Assembly: GCA_046260445.1 (NCBI GenBank) | Contig: JBHEPF010000127.1 | Coordinates: forward strand, 1-64,000 | Source: F2B08 sp046260445 | GTDB taxonomy: Bacteria; Actinomycetota; Actinomycetes; Actinomycetales; Dermatophilaceae | Direction of reading: 5' to 3' | Length of the DNA: 64,000 nt | Shown here: piece after piece, positions 24,492 through 33,510 of the stretch | Layout: every line of letters starts with the position of its first letter | Position numbering within the stretch: the first letter of the stretch is position 1 | The notes under the pieces: model-generated | The model's input: only the letters and a program-made list of their open reading frames with translations | What the model was told of the DNA's origin: nothing | Databases searched by the model: none | Translations under genes and position numbers: made by a program

Positions 24492-27010
24492 GACAGGCCG
24501 CGGATGCGGGCGTTCTCGGGGTCGAACAACGGCGTCGCGTCAGCCGCCGCAACCGTGACTGGGTAGAGCTCCTCCATGTACGAGACCGCGAGCTCGGTGC
24601 CGACGAGAGCCTGCTCCGGCGGGAGGAAGGCCATGAGGACATGCTTGCCCAGGCTGGGCGCCGACCCGGCGGTCGTGACGTAGGGGTGGCGGCCATGGCC
24701 ATCGGTGAGGGTGTCGCCCGCACGGGTGAGGATGGGCTCCCCGCCGAGCATGTAGCGCTTGACGCCGCTGGCCGAGGTGTGGTCGTCGACGGTCAGGGAG
24801 CACAGGACGGTCTTCGCCGGCCGCTGCGCCTGGGCCATCACGGCGTCCTTGCCGATGAAGTCGTGGTCCTTCCACCTCGCCCGGGACATGCCGGTCTCCA
24901 TGAGAGTGCGCTCGCTGTCGAGCTCGGCGCCATACGCGCGGTAGCCCTTCTCGAGGCGCCCCGTCGTGCCGTAGACGCCGATGCCGACGGGCACCATGCC
25001 GAGCGGCGTGCCGACCTCCAGTATTCGGTTCCACAGTGCCGCCCCGGCCTCCATGGGGATGTAGAGCTCCCAGCCGTACTCACCCACGTAGGAGATCCGA
25101 GAGGCCAGCACGTGCAAGGAGCCGACCTCGATCTCGCGACAGGTGCCGAAGGGGAAGCCCTGGTGCGAGAGGTCGGCGGTCGTGACGGCAGTGAGGATGT
25201 CGCGTGCGTTCGGGCCCCAGACGCCGACGGTCGTCCAGCTCGAGGTCAGGTCGACGACCACCGCACCACCGTCCTGTGGCATCCGGTCGATGAACCACTT
25301 CTTGTCCGCCATGCCGTGAGCGCCGCCGGTGACGACGCGGAAGCGGTCGTGAGCCAGGCGCATGATCGTGAGGTCCGAGCGGAAGCCGCCTCCCTCGTCC
25401 AGCACCGGGGTGTAGACGACCCGGCCGATGCGCACGTCGCACTGGGCGACGACGATCCGCTGCACGGTCTCGAGCGCCTCGGGCCCGATGAGGTCGAAGA
25501 TCGCGAAGGCCGACAGGTCGACCAGGCCGGCGGTCTCGCGCATCTGGAGGTGCTCGGCGTTGATGATGGGGGACCACCACCGGGCGTCCCATTCGTGCTC
25601 ACGCACCATGCAGGCATCACCGAACTTCTCGACCAGGCCCGCATTCGACTCGTACCAGAACGGGCGCTCCCAGCCGGCGGTCTCGTAGAAGACCGCACCG
25701 AGCTCCTGCTCCGAGGTATGCATCGGCGCCAGACGGATGCCGCGGTCGCTCTCATACTGCTCGGCTGGGTGAACGATGCCGTAGGTCTTCTGGAACGACT
25801 CGGAGGTGCGCGCCCTGACGTGGGCCCTGGTCTTCTGGTGGGGGTGGAAGCGGGCGATGTCGGAGTGGCCGAGGTCGATCTCGGGGTTGCCGTGAGACAT
25901 CCACTCGGCGACGGCGCGGCCCGTGCCCGGCCCTTCCTTGATCCAGACTGCCGCGGCCGACCACAGACCCTTGACCTCGGGGGTCTCGCCGAGGATCGGG
26001 TAGCCGTCGGGGGTGAGGGAGAGAAGGCCGTTGATGGCGTAGCGGATCTCGGCGCGTTCGTCGCCGAGCAGCTCGGGCATGAGCTCCAGAGCTTGCTCGA
26101 GCTGCGGGTCGAAGTCGTCCTCGGTGAACGGCAGCTCGGTCGGCGACAGCCTGCTCTGCTCGATCGAGGGGATGTCCTCGGGATCCCAGAGGATCGCGCG
26201 GTGCGCATACGACCCGACCTCCATGTCGGAACCATGCTGGCGCTCGTAGCAGAACGTGTCCATGTCGCGCACGATCGGGAAGCTGATCTCGCCGGGACGA
26301 TCGGCGAGCACCTCGCACGGGCCGACCGAGATCATCTGGTGCACGGCGGGAGTCAGCGGGATGTGAGCACCCGCCATTCGGGCGATCTTAGGGCTCCACA
26401 CGCCGCAGGCGATGACGACCGTCTCGGCCTCGATGCGGCCCTGGTTGGTCTCGACGGCGCGGACACGACCGGCGAGGACCTCCATGCCGGTGACCTCGAC
26501 GTTGGGCACGGTCGTGAGCGCGTCCTTCTCGATGGCGCGTTCGCGCATGATCGTGCCGGCGCGCAGGCTGTCCACCACGCCCACGGTGGGGAACCATGCG
26601 GCCCCGATGATGACGTCCGTGTCGAGGAAGGGAACCCTCTCGGCGACGTGCTCGGGGGTGACGAGCTCGGCGGGGATGCCCCAGGCCTTGGCACTGCTCA
26701 TCCGGCGCCGCAGCTCCTCCATGCGCTCCTGCGTGCGGGCGACCTCGTAGCCGCCGGACTCGGTGAAGACGCCGAGCTCGACGTACTGGCGCACCGAGTC
26801 CATTGTGAGGTCAGCGAACTCGCGCGAGTGGTCGACGGGGAAGATGAAGTTGCTCGCGTGGCCGGTGGAGCCACCGGGGTTGGGCAGCGGGCCCTTGTCG
26901 AGCTGGACGATGTCGGTCCAGCCGAGTTCCGCGAGGTGGTGGACGAGCGAGTTCCCGACGATCCCGGCGCCGATGACGACACAACGGGCGGAGGGGGGGA
27001 GAGCGGCCAT
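24488..27010 (-). CDS. Dimethylglycine/sarcosine dehydrogenase-type FAD-GcvT fusion
   Basis: An 840-residue two-part flavoenzyme. Residues ~8-390 form the FAD-dependent amine oxidase half, with CVVIGAGIVGNSLVHHLAELG and GSTGHASNF, whose His matches the covalent FAD site of dimethylglycine and sarcosine dehydrogenases. Residues ~430-840 form a GcvT-like folate half (YVGEYGWELYIPME, GKDAVMAQ) that captures formaldehyde on THF. With betA, betB and ETF as neighbours, the likely substrate is dimethylglycine or sarcosine. Which one cannot be read from sequence. A candidate IclR operator lies 30 bp upstream. Confidence 0.9.
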   Translation of the reverse strand: MAALPPSARCVVIGAGIVGNSLVHHLAELGWTDIVQLDKGPLPNPGGSTGHASNFIFPVDHSREFADLTMDSVRQYVELGVFTESGGYEVARTQERMEELRRRMSSAKAWGIPAELVTPEHVAERVPFLDTDVIIGAAWFPTVGVVDSLRAGTIMRERAIEKDALTTVPNVEVTGMEVLAGRVRAVETNQGRIEAETVVIACGVWSPKIARMAGAHIPLTPAVHQMISVGPCEVLADRPGEISFPIVRDMDTFCYERQHGSDMEVGSYAHRAILWDPEDIPSIEQSRLSPTELPFTEDDFDPQLEQALELMPELLGDERAEIRYAINGLLSLTPDGYPILGETPEVKGLWSAAAVWIKEGPGTGRAVAEWMSHGNPEIDLGHSDIARFHPHQKTRAHVRARTSESFQKTYGIVHPAEQYESDRGIRLAPMHTSEQELGAVFYETAGWERPFWYESNAGLVEKFGDACMVREHEWDARWWSPIINAEHLQMRETAGLVDLSAFAIFDLIGPEALETVQRIVVAQCDVRIGRVVYTPVLDEGGGFRSDLTIMRLAHDRFRVVTGGAHGMADKKWFIDRMPQDGGAVVVDLTSSWTTVGVWGPNARDILTAVTTADLSHQGFPFGTCREIEVGSLHVLASRISYVGEYGWELYIPMEAGAALWNRILEVGTPLGMVPVGIGVYGTTGRLEKGYRAYGAELDSERTLMETGMSRARWKDHDFIGKDAVMAQAQRPAKTVLCSLTVDDHTSASGVKRYMLGGEPILTRAGDTLTDGHGRHPYVTTAGSAPSLGKHVLMAFLPPEQALVGTELAVSYMEELYPVTVAAADATPLFDPENARIRGLS

Positions 27011-27039
27011 TGGGAGGTTCCTTTCGGCGACGCTAGTGA

Positions 27040-27054
27040 TGCGCTATACGCAAC
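27040..27054. promoter_or_regulatory. Candidate IclR operator upstream of the FAD-GcvT gene
   Basis: TGCGCTATACGCAAC contains TGCG/CGCA arms and, on the other strand, a GTTGCG half-site. Similar palindromes precede betB, the IclR gene and metF. A further GCGCAAC half-site lies at 27067-27073. Confidence 0.4.
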
Positions 27055-27252
27055 ATGACGCTCGATGCGCAACCCTAGACAGTCTGGCAGATTCACCGGG
27101 CGGAGCCAATACCTGCCCGTGGGCATCGCTCGGGTACCAGCCGCATACGTCAACGTCACCATCACGGCGACTGAGACTGAGCGGCATCCTGGGATGCGAC
27201 CGAGGGATGCCCCGTCTACCCCGACGTCCCCACCCCTGCTGTGCGGCGTCGG

Positions 27253-29286
27253 TCAGCCCCGTGTGAGGTTGCCCAGCCGGACGAACTGCAGGTGCTGCTC
27301 GTAGTTGTCGAGGCAGTCATGGATGACCTGGCCCTGGCTGTAGCCCATGACGTCGTAGTCCTGGCCCCCGGCCTCGAGGTGCACGACGAGGCGCGCATGG
27401 CTGTCTCGCGCCTGGATCATCCGGCCGCCGTACGTCGGGACCGGGCCCTCGGTCAGCACCACCCGGTAGACGAACGGCTCGTCGCTCGACGTGGTGCGCA
27501 GCGTGACGGCAGGCTGCCCGCCACCCTCAGCGCCGAGGGGATCGACGCTGACCTCGGTCTCGACGCCGATGCGGTCCAGCTCGGCTGCCACCTCGTCGAG
27601 GGCCGGACGGATGACGGAGTCCAGGTGGGCCTGGGCGTCATCGCGGTCGACGAAGCTGGTCAGGCGGGCGAGGCGCAACTTCCATAGCGCGGCCGGATGC
27701 GGGTCGACCTCGGTGCCCCGAGCGGACAGGCGCGCGGGCATGGTGTGCGCACCGCTGTCGACCCGGCGGCCCTCTCGGCGAAGGGCCTTGAGCAAACCGA
27801 GCATGACGAGGACGAGGACGAAGGCGAAGGGCAGCCCGAAGATGATCGTGGCGTACTGAAGAGCGACGATGCCACCGACGATGAGCATCGCGATGGTGAG
27901 CAGCCCGGTGACGGCAGCCCAGAGGATCCTCTGCCAGGCAGCGGCATCCTCGGACCCGGTGTCGAGGCGGCTGCACAGGTTCGCCATGACGAGTGCTCCA
28001 GAGTCCGCCGAGGTGACGTAGAACAGGAGCCCGACGAACACGGCCAGGGTGATGACGACGTTCGCCGCGGGATAGCCGCTGAGGAGCTCGTAGAAGCCAA
28101 GGCCGGTGAAGTCCTGGGCGACCTCGCCGAACTCGGTGTCGCCTCCACGGATCCTCTCGATGGTGGCGTTGCCGAAGATCGAGACCCACATGACGATGTA
28201 GAGGAACGGGATGATCATCGTGCCGGCCACGAACTGGCGAATGGTCCGGCCACGGGAGATCCGGGCGAGGAACAGGCCGACGAAGGAGGCCCAGGCCACC
28301 CACCAGGCCCAGAAGAAGAGCGTCCAGTAGCTCATCCACTCGGCGTTGTCGACGAAGGGGAAGGTCTCCATCGTCTTCGCCGGGAAGGTCCGCGCGAAGT
28401 CGCCGACGTTGGCGACGACGGCATTGAGGATGAAGCTGGTGTTGCCGGTCACGAGGATCCAGCCGGCGAGCCCGAGGGCCAGGAGGACGTTGAGCTGGGA
28501 GAGGAAGCGGATGCCCTTGTCGACTCCGGTCGTCGCGGAGACCGCCGCCATGACGATCGCTAGCACGGCGAGGGCTATCTGGGCGCCGGTGCCCACCGGG
28601 ACCCCGAAGAGCAGGTTGAGCCCGACGTTGAGGAAGACCACTCCGATGCCGAGCGAGGTCGCGACCCCGAAGATCGTCCCGAGGACCGCAGCGGTGTCCA
28701 CCGCGTGCCCTACCGGGCCCTCGATGCGGCGGCCGAGGATCGGCTGCAGCGCGGAGCGGACCGCGAGGGGGAGGCCCATGCGGTGACAGAAGTAGCCCAG
28801 CGCCATGCCCATCAGCGCATACATCCCCCATCCGGTGATCCCGTAGTGGAACAGGGTCCACACCGTGGCGTCGCGGGCGGCCTCGACGGTCCCTGGCTCA
28901 CCCACTGGTGGGGCGAGGTACTGGGACGCGGGCTCGACGACGGAGTAGAACATCACGTCGGTGCCGATGCCGGCGGCGAACAGCATCGAGGCCCACGCGA
29001 AGGTGGAGAACTCGGGGCGCGAGTGGTCCGGCCCGAGGCGGATGCGCCCGTAGCGGGAAATGCCCAGGGAGAGCACAAAGACGAGCACCGCGGTCGCGAG
29101 GAGGACGTAGAACCAACCGAACCACTCGGTGACCCAGCCGGTGACCGTCCCCAGAGCGCTCTCGGCGGACGCGGGGGCGGCCAGCGCCCAGATGGCCAGC
29201 GTGAGCACGCCGACGAGCGAGGCGGCGAACACGGGCAGGCGCATCGGCGGTCCGGACACAATGCGGGCACGAATGTCGGTGCTCAT
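27253..29286 (-). CDS. BCCT-family transporter, probably choline/betaine (BetT-like)
   Basis: A 677-residue secondary transporter for quaternary ammonium compounds. About twelve membrane segments span residues ~10-520. The BCCT signature in TM8-loop is WAWWVAWASFVGLFLARISRGRTIRQ, split here around residue ~350. The C-terminal ~150 residues are hydrophilic and soluble, like the osmosensing or regulatory tail of BetT. Located directly before betA and betB in the same orientation, it most likely imports choline. The 242 bp upstream of the next gene (the FAD-GcvT gene) hold that gene's own promoter. Confidence 0.92.
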   Translation of the reverse strand: MSTDIRARIVSGPPMRLPVFAASLVGVLTLAIWALAAPASAESALGTVTGWVTEWFGWFYVLLATAVLVFVLSLGISRYGRIRLGPDHSRPEFSTFAWASMLFAAGIGTDVMFYSVVEPASQYLAPPVGEPGTVEAARDATVWTLFHYGITGWGMYALMGMALGYFCHRMGLPLAVRSALQPILGRRIEGPVGHAVDTAAVLGTIFGVATSLGIGVVFLNVGLNLLFGVPVGTGAQIALAVLAIVMAAVSATTGVDKGIRFLSQLNVLLALGLAGWILVTGNTSFILNAVVANVGDFARTFPAKTMETFPFVDNAEWMSYWTLFFWAWWVAWASFVGLFLARISRGRTIRQFVAGTMIIPFLYIVMWVSIFGNATIERIRGGDTEFGEVAQDFTGLGFYELLSGYPAANVVITLAVFVGLLFYVTSADSGALVMANLCSRLDTGSEDAAAWQRILWAAVTGLLTIAMLIVGGIVALQYATIIFGLPFAFVLVLVMLGLLKALRREGRRVDSGAHTMPARLSARGTEVDPHPAALWKLRLARLTSFVDRDDAQAHLDSVIRPALDEVAAELDRIGVETEVSVDPLGAEGGGQPAVTLRTTSSDEPFVYRVVLTEGPVPTYGGRMIQARDSHARLVVHLEAGGQDYDVMGYSQGQVIHDCLDNYEQHLQFVRLGNLTRG

Positions 29287-29334
29287 TAGGCCTCCTGGGT
29301 CTGAGGGGGTGGAGGTGACCGATGGCGTTGACGC

Positions 29335-31065
29335 TCAGGGGGCCTCGGTAGGGGCGGTGAGCGGACTGCCGGCCCGGTGGTCGTACCAGGGCACATCGGA
29401 TGGCGGGAGGGGGGTGTTTCCAGCGATGAGGTCGGCCGCCTTCTCGGCGAGCATGACGACCGGGGCGTAGATGTTGCCGTTGGTGACGTAGGGCATCGAG
29501 CTCGCGTCGACCACGCGTAGGCCCTGCGTGTCATGAACGCCCATCGTCAGGGGATCCAGAACGGAGAGGTCGTCGATCCCCATTCGCGCGGTACAGCTCG
29601 GGTGCAGCGCGGTCTCGGCGTCGGCGCGGACCCATTCGAGGATCTCCTCGTCGGTCTCGACGCTGGGCCCCGGGGAGATCTCGCCGTCGTTGAAGGGGTC
29701 CATCGCACTCTGGCCGAGGATGTGTCGTGCAGCCCGGATCGCCTCGACCCACTCGCTGCGGTCCTGTTCGGTCGACAGGTAGTTGAAACTCAGCGCCGGC
29801 TGGACCGTCGGGTCCCGGCTCGTGATCTTGACCGTCCCCCTGGCGTCCGAGTACATGGGCCCGATGTGCACCTGGTAGCCGTGCCCCTTGATCGGGCTCG
29901 ACCCGTCGTAGCGGATCGCGATCGGGAGGAAGTGGAACATCAGGTTCGGATAGTCGACATCCTCGTTGCCCCGGACGAAGCCACCGCCCTCGAAGTGGTT
30001 CGTCGCGCCGAGGCCCTTGCGGAAGAAGAGCCAGTCCGCGGCCAGCTTGGGACGGTTGTGGTACTTCAGGCCAGGGGCGATCGAGACCGGGAGCTTGCTC
30101 GCGAACTGGATGTAAACCTCGAGGTGGTCCTGGAGATGTTCGCCGACGCCCGGGACGTGGGCCACCGGGGCGACGCCGAGCGCGCGGAGCTCGTCGGCGT
30201 TGCCGATCCCGGAGAGCTGGAGCAGCTGGGGGCTGTTGATCGCGCCACCGCTGAGGATGACCTCCCCCGCCCGGACGGTATGCCGTGTGCCGAGCTGGGT
30301 GTACTCCACGCCGACTGCCCTCGTCCCTTCGAAGAGGATCCGGGTCGTCATCGCGAGTGTCCGGACGTGCAGGTTGGGGCGGTCCGTCACAGGGTGGAGA
30401 TAGGCCCGAGAGGCGGACAGCCGGCGCCCCCGGTGGATGTTCCTGTCGAACCTCGCGAAGCCCTCCTGACGGTAGCCGTTGACGTCATCCGTCATCGGGT
30501 ACCCGGCCTCGACGGCGGCGGCGAAGAACGCGCCGAAGAGCGGGTTGGTCGCCGGGCCGCGCTCGAGGATGAGCGGGCCGTCTCCGCCGCGCCAGCGGTC
30601 CGCCCCGGCGAGGCAGTTCTCCATCCGCTTGAAGTAGGGCAGGCAGTGGGCGAAGTCCCAGCTGTCCATGCCCGGGTCGGCGGCCCAGCGCTCGTAGTCC
30701 ATGGGGTTGCCGCGCTGGAAGATCATCCCGTTGATCGAGCTCGAGCCGCCAAGGATCTTGCCACGGGCGTGGTATATGCGACGCCTGTTCATGTGGGGTT
30801 CGGGCTCGGACTCGTACTTCCAGTCGTAGAAGCGGCTCCCGATAGGGAACGGCAGGGCAGCCGGCATGGTGATGAACGGGTCGATCTTGAGATCGGACCG
30901 ACCCGCCTCGAGGACGAGCACGTTCGTCGCCGAGTCGGCCGAGAGACGGTTCGCCAGGACGCACCCCGCGCTCCCACCGCCCACGATCACGGTGTCCACG
31001 CGCTCTGGTGCTGCGCCCAGGGTGGTGTGCCCGAGCGCCTCGCTGACCCACCCCGGCATCCGCAT
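29335..31065 (-). CDS. betA: Choline dehydrogenase (GMC oxidoreductase)
   Basis: A 576-residue FAD enzyme oxidising choline to betaine aldehyde. The GMC features are DTVIVGGGSAGCVLANRLS near residue 25, GKILGGSSSINGMIFQRG, GAINSPQLLQLSGIG, and the C-terminal HPSCTARMG with the catalytic His, then NIYAPVVMLAEKAAD. I choose the ATG at 31065 with GGGAG 5 nt upstream; a GTG at 31071 would overlap the betB stop by 4 bp. It is followed by the BCCT gene after 48 bp. Confidence 0.93.
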   Translation of the reverse strand: MRMPGWVSEALGHTTLGAAPERVDTVIVGGGSAGCVLANRLSADSATNVLVLEAGRSDLKIDPFITMPAALPFPIGSRFYDWKYESEPEPHMNRRRIYHARGKILGGSSSINGMIFQRGNPMDYERWAADPGMDSWDFAHCLPYFKRMENCLAGADRWRGGDGPLILERGPATNPLFGAFFAAAVEAGYPMTDDVNGYRQEGFARFDRNIHRGRRLSASRAYLHPVTDRPNLHVRTLAMTTRILFEGTRAVGVEYTQLGTRHTVRAGEVILSGGAINSPQLLQLSGIGNADELRALGVAPVAHVPGVGEHLQDHLEVYIQFASKLPVSIAPGLKYHNRPKLAADWLFFRKGLGATNHFEGGGFVRGNEDVDYPNLMFHFLPIAIRYDGSSPIKGHGYQVHIGPMYSDARGTVKITSRDPTVQPALSFNYLSTEQDRSEWVEAIRAARHILGQSAMDPFNDGEISPGPSVETDEEILEWVRADAETALHPSCTARMGIDDLSVLDPLTMGVHDTQGLRVVDASSMPYVTNGNIYAPVVMLAEKAADLIAGNTPLPPSDVPWYDHRAGSPLTAPTEAP

Positions 31066-31067
31066 CC

Positions 31068-32540
31068 TCACTCCCACCACCCCGAAGGAGAAGGTGTCGT
31101 GTTTCGCCACACGTGCTTGGTCTCCTGGTACTCCTCCAGGCCCAGCTCGCCGAGCTCGCGGCCGATACCCGACTGCTTGTAGCCCCCCCACTCAGCCTGA
31201 GCGACGTAGGGGTGGTAGTCGTTGATCCACACCGTGCCCATCCGCAGTCGGCGGGCGATCCGGTCGGCGCGCTCGGAGTCGTCGGTCCAGACGGCCCCGG
31301 CAAGGCCGAAGATCGTGTCGTTGGCGAGAGCGACCGCCTCGTCCTCGGTGGTGAACGTCTCCACGGTGAGCACCGGCCCGAAGGACTCCTCCTGGACGAT
31401 GCTCATCGCCGGACTGCAGCGGTCGAACACCGTGGGCGGGAAGAAGAACCCGTCGTCCAGGCCAGCGCCGGTGGCTCGCTCACCACCGAGCCGGAGCCGG
31501 GCCCCGTCGGCGATCCCGGCGGCGACGTACGCCTCGACCTTGCGCAGGTGGTTCTCGCTCGTGAGCGAGCCGGTGTCGGCCTGCTCGTCGAACGGGCCGC
31601 CGAGCCGGATGCCGCGGGCGCGCTCGATGATCTCGTCGACGAAGCCCTCGGCGATCGACTCCTCGACGATGAGCCGGGCCCCGGCCGAGCACACCTGCCC
31701 GGAATGCAGGAACACCGCGGTCATCGCGTTGTCGAGGGCGGCCTCGCGACTGGCGTCGGCGAAGACGATGTTCGGGTTCTTCCCACCGAGCTCGAGGGCG
31801 ACCCGCTTGACGGTCGGCGCAGCCGCGGCCATGAGGTGTCGCCCCACAGCGAGGCTTCCGGTGAAGGAGACGAGGTCGACCCTCGGGTCGCTGGAGAGGG
31901 GGCCACCGCAACCCGGACCGGTGCCGAGGACGAGGTTGCCGACACCGGCGGGGAGGCCGGCCTCGGCGAGGATCCGCACGAGGTGGATCGTCGAGTGCGG
32001 GGTGATCTCGCTCGGCTTGAGGACGAACGTGTTGCCGGCGGCGAGGCAGGGGGCGACCTTCCAGCTCGCCTGGAGAGAGGGGTAGTTCCACGGGGTGATG
32101 AGGGCGCAGACTCCGATCGGCTCCTTGACGATCGTGCTCTGGACCCCCTCGCGCCCGACATCGACGACGCGACCCCCCGTGGGCGCCGTGGACGCGACAG
32201 CGGCGTAGTGGCGGAAGGCCGAGACGACGTCGGCGACGTCGTACTCCGCCTCGACGAACCGCTTCCCGGTGTCGAGCGCCTCAGCCCGCGCGATATCCTT
32301 GGTGTCACGTTCCAGCAGGTCGGCGGTGCGGTCGAGGAGGGCCCCCCGGTCGGCCATCGCGGTCCTGGGCCAGGAACCACTGTCGAACGCCGACCGCGCC
32401 GCGCTGATCGCGGCGAGGGTGTCGATGTCGGTGGCCTCCTGGACGGTGCCGACGGGGGTGCCGTCGGCCGGGCACGTGATCGAGCGCGTGCCGCCGCCCG
32501 CCGCGGCTACCCATCGGCCATCGATGAACAGCTTCGTCAC
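31068..32540 (-). CDS. betB: Betaine-aldehyde dehydrogenase
   Basis: A 490-residue NAD(P)-dependent aldehyde dehydrogenase completing choline oxidation to glycine betaine. It shows LITPWNYPSLQASWK, FTGSLAVGRHLM, the catalytic Glu in ALELGGKNPNIVF, and the catalytic Cys in HSGQVCSAG. The assignment to betaine aldehyde rests on the adjacent betA and BCCT genes. The GTG start at 32540 follows GGAGG with a 5-nt gap. Two palindromes upstream are candidate IclR sites. Confidence 0.92.
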   Translation of the reverse strand: MTKLFIDGRWVAAAGGGTRSITCPADGTPVGTVQEATDIDTLAAISAARSAFDSGSWPRTAMADRGALLDRTADLLERDTKDIARAEALDTGKRFVEAEYDVADVVSAFRHYAAVASTAPTGGRVVDVGREGVQSTIVKEPIGVCALITPWNYPSLQASWKVAPCLAAGNTFVLKPSEITPHSTIHLVRILAEAGLPAGVGNLVLGTGPGCGGPLSSDPRVDLVSFTGSLAVGRHLMAAAAPTVKRVALELGGKNPNIVFADASREAALDNAMTAVFLHSGQVCSAGARLIVEESIAEGFVDEIIERARGIRLGGPFDEQADTGSLTSENHLRKVEAYVAAGIADGARLRLGGERATGAGLDDGFFFPPTVFDRCSPAMSIVQEESFGPVLTVETFTTEDEAVALANDTIFGLAGAVWTDDSERADRIARRLRMGTVWINDYHPYVAQAEWGGYKQSGIGRELGELGLEEYQETKHVWRNTTPSPSGWWE

Positions 32541-32555
32541 GGGCGCCTCCTGGTA

Positions 32556-32594
32556 GTTGCACGATGCAACGCATGAGTGTTGTGCGCATCAACA
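32556..32594. promoter_or_regulatory. Two candidate operator palindromes upstream of betB
   Basis: GTTGCACGATGCAAC (32556-32570) is a perfect palindrome apart from its centre. A second, TGTTG-N7-CAACA, covers 32578-32594. The first shares the 11-nt core GTTGCACGATG with the site over the metF start. They are probably bound by the IclR protein encoded just upstream. Confidence 0.5.
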
Positions 32595-32687
32595 ATGGTG
32601 CCCGCGGGGGTGGGGTCAAGGACCTGACCGTGGCTGGCGCCGACCCGCGGTCTCGCTGTGACGGTATCGGCCTCGCGGCGCGGCCGG

Positions 32688-33470
32688 TCAGGTGACGAAG
32701 GGGCGGTGGGCAATGCGGGCGCTGATCTCGGCGGCGGCCGTGCGAAGGAGCGGGACGATCTCGTCGACGCGGGCCTGCTCGAAACGGAACGACGGGCCGG
32801 AGACGCTTACCGACGCGACGATGTCGCCGTGGGTGTCGCGCACCGGGGCCGCGACGGCGGTCAGGCCGATGTCGAGCTCGTCGGCGGCGAGTGCGTAGCC
32901 CTTGGCTCGGACTCCCGCGAGCTGCGCGTCGAGGACGGCACGGTCGGTGATGGTCGACGGGGTGAAGGCGACGAGCTCGCCGAGGAGATGGGCCAGCTCG
33001 GGGTCGTCGCGTTCACTGACGAGCACCTTGCCGTTGCTCGTGGCGTGGATCGGGATGTGCTGGCCGACCCAGTTGTAGGACGACAGGGTCGAGGCTCCGT
33101 CCACCTGGTCCACGTAGAGTGCCGCTCCGCCCGATAGGACGACGAGGTTGACGGTCTCGCCGGTCTCGGAGGCGAGGTGCCGGCATACGGTCCGGGCCTG
33201 CTGGGCCAAGTCAAGCCGGGCGCTGCTCGCGGCGGCGAGCTTGAGCACCCCGACGCCGAGCCGGTAGTGTCCCCGCTCCTCGATCTGTTCGACGAGCTGC
33301 CGTCGCTCGAGCGCGGCGACGAGGCGGCTCGCCGTCGACTTGTGCACCCCGAGGGTGCGGGCCAGCTGCGTCACCCCCGCGGCCCCGTGAACGGCGAGTA
33401 GCTCGAGGATCGTCACGGCGCGGTCGACGGACTGCACCGTTGCAGACTCGGCCCGAGCATTGGTGCGCAT
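32688..33470 (-). CDS. IclR-family transcriptional regulator (betaine cluster)
   Basis: A 260-residue IclR protein. The N-terminal winged helix (residues ~10-75) includes GVTQLARTLGVHKSTASRLV; the C-terminal effector domain follows, with NLVVLSGGAALYVDQVDG, HATSNGKVLVS and AAPVRDTHGDIVASVSVSG. It lies between mttB-like (upstream) and betB (downstream), all on the minus strand. A palindrome covers its own start codon, suggesting autoregulation. The effector is not known; choline or betaine are reasonable guesses. Confidence 0.9.
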   Translation of the reverse strand: MRTNARAESATVQSVDRAVTILELLAVHGAAGVTQLARTLGVHKSTASRLVAALERRQLVEQIEERGHYRLGVGVLKLAAASSARLDLAQQARTVCRHLASETGETVNLVVLSGGAALYVDQVDGASTLSSYNWVGQHIPIHATSNGKVLVSERDDPELAHLLGELVAFTPSTITDRAVLDAQLAGVRAKGYALAADELDIGLTAVAAPVRDTHGDIVASVSVSGPSFRFEQARVDEIVPLLRTAAAEISARIAHRPFVT

Positions 33471-33478
33471 GGCGCAAC
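33463..33478. promoter_or_regulatory. Candidate autoregulatory operator over the iclR start
   Basis: GTGCGCATGGCGCAAC contains TGCGC-ATG-GCGCA and overlaps the IclR start codon (33468-33470). On the minus strand it reads GTTGCGCCATGC, close to the betB and metF sites. Confidence 0.45.
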
Positions 33479-33510
33479 AGTAGCCGAGTGCGACTCGAGG
33501 ACGGCCTCCG

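Noticed and set aside
24641..27058. 805-codon plus-strand frame opposite the FAD-GcvT gene
   Set aside because: It is a low-complexity shadow; the minus-strand gene has full family motifs and operon overlaps.
32622..32693. 9-bp inverted repeat (ACCTGACCG/CGGTCAGGT) as an iclR terminator
   Set aside because: The arms are 54 bp apart and one overlaps the iclR stop; the structure is too weak to call.
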